Positions 63,001 to 64,000 of a stretch of 64,000 nt of DNA are shown piece after piece; position 1 is the stretch's first letter, and each line of letters starts with the position of its first letter. This DNA comes from Theocolax elegans (lineage: Eukaryota; Arthropoda; Insecta; Hymenoptera; Cerocephalidae): the NCBI GenBank assembly GCA_026168455.1, contig CM047425.1, positions 22,398,648 to 22,462,647 of the forward strand, read 5' to 3'. The notes under the pieces were generated by a model. That model saw nothing but the letters and a program-made list of their open reading frames with translations. It made no database searches and was not told the DNA's origin. Both the position numbers and the translations under genes were made by a program.

Positions 63001-64000
63001 AGATAAATTCGATAATTACTGCGACGCACCATTTACAATACACGGGTATTCGAGGAATTGGAAATATTACCATCGAAACAGTATCGCGCGGATACTTTAA
63101 ACGCGAGCACCGATAAACCAGAAATCTGTACTGATACCGATAATCGGCCATCGATCGATCCACGATTTTAATAATTGAAAAAGTAAATTCGCACTCGGAA
63201 AATGTCAAAAGCGAATAAAAAAATGTCAATCCGAATAATCTGAAAAAGTATGGATAAAATACGAAGGTAAAAAATCGAAAGGGAAACGGAGCGAGAGAGC
63301 GCGAGAGATCCGCTGTCGATAAACTAGAGAAACTGCTCGAGTTTGCGAAAAGTGGTAACAAGACAGCGGGGAAACCAGCTATCTTGGTGACGGTACATGT
63401 ACCGAGGAGGCTCACCGCGCACACCTCGGTGCAACGAACGAAGTACGTATACGTATATTACGTGTACCAAGAGGAAGGGAGTCGGTATATAGAATATATA
63501 CGGAATGAGAAACCCGTCAAGCGGTAGGGAGTGACTAGAAGAGTCGCGAGTAGGGGGTTATACGCGTACACATATACGACTGTTTCTACATTTGATTCTT
63601 ATCTTTCGGTTCGCTCTCCTCTTCGCGAATTTTCTCCTCTTCCTTCCGTTCCACGAGACGGTTCGAGAAAAATCTTGCGTGCATCCTTGGCCGGACAATG
63701 CGCCTCCTCTCTGACTTTTTCTACTCGAGCGTATACGACAACGTCTCTCTCTCTCTCTCTTTTGCTCGATCTTCGCAACTATTCGCAAGTGCACGCAAAC
63801 TTTACCGAGCAATCGCTTCGTCTCGATTGTATCATCTAAAATTATAATGCAGAATCGCGCGGATAGGAAATTAGGGGTACCGACTCTTTTCGGATGACTC
63901 TCTCTACGCTTTTAACCACTATGTTATTGTTACTATTATCGTACCCTCATAGTTGTTCGAGTTTGTTCAAATACAAATCCAGATTGCATATCCAGTTTTA
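63001..64000. other. Mixed patch with overlapping unrecognised ORFs
   Basis: The minus ORF 62987-63424 (145 codons) is Phe/Ser/Leu-rich, starts in CpG-richer sequence and has no domain I recognise. The plus ORF 63531-63839 and minus ORF 63558-63812 occupy the same bases and include a (CT)n run at about 63742-63760. None is called as a gene. Confidence 0.45.

Noticed and set aside
1..64000. CRISPR arrays, bacterial operons, ribosome binding sites or prophage
   Set aside because: The sequence has eukaryotic, insect-like composition with no spaced direct-repeat array and no tightly packed genes.

Overview
The window looks like nuclear DNA of an insect, most likely a hymenopteran (ant, bee or wasp). 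This is inferred from composition: a strongly AT-rich background in which CpG is not depleted, with scattered CpG-dense patches and many TA, CA, CT and GA microsatellites. There is no sign of bacterial or viral gene organisation. No ORF could be assigned to a known protein family. Nearly all long ORFs are low-complexity readings of microsatellites, poly-T or purine tracts, often open on both strands at once. I read the window as intergenic or intronic sequence.

The best-supported features are mobile-element structures. (1) A foldback element at 9701-10706 has arms identical for 468 bp around a small centre. (2) A related, older foldback lies at 32824-33763; its ends match the first and it also sits in a TA repeat, so the two form one hairpin-type DNA transposon family. 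(3) At 26991-27423, on the minus strand, is a full-length SINE of about 430 bp whose head derives from 5S rRNA, with a poly-A tail and a 17-bp target-site duplication. (4) Two decayed inverted-repeat elements lie at 7737-8411 and 23681-23930, and smaller palindromes at 34085-34214 and about 36555-36700. (5) One repeat family occurs twice in opposite orientation, at 35487-35680 and 40702-40930, about 5 kb apart. (6) Two possible transposon remnants lie near 21260-21500 and 41140-41340.

Layout: 1-5.6 kb is an AT-rich desert. 5.6-7.4 kb is a mixed patch with a long purine tract followed by a pyrimidine tract. 7.7-10.7 kb holds two foldbacks. 10.7-26 kb alternates desert with CpG-richer patches near 12.0-12.6, 13.4-13.8, 16.1-17.0 and 19.5-20.1 kb. 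26-34 kb holds the SINE, a CpG-dense patch at 31.7-32.1 kb and the second foldback. 34-41 kb holds the paired dispersed repeat and the few ORFs that look slightly protein-like (39080-40277). 41-59 kb again alternates desert with patches near 43.2, 44.8, 46.5, 49.1 and 56.7 kb. 59.2-61.3 kb is the one large GC-rich, CpG-dense island and is the best candidate for a promoter and 5' exon region. 61.3-64 kb returns to AT-rich DNA.

Five small ORFs or exon-like segments are listed at low confidence. Whether any is transcribed needs RNA data.
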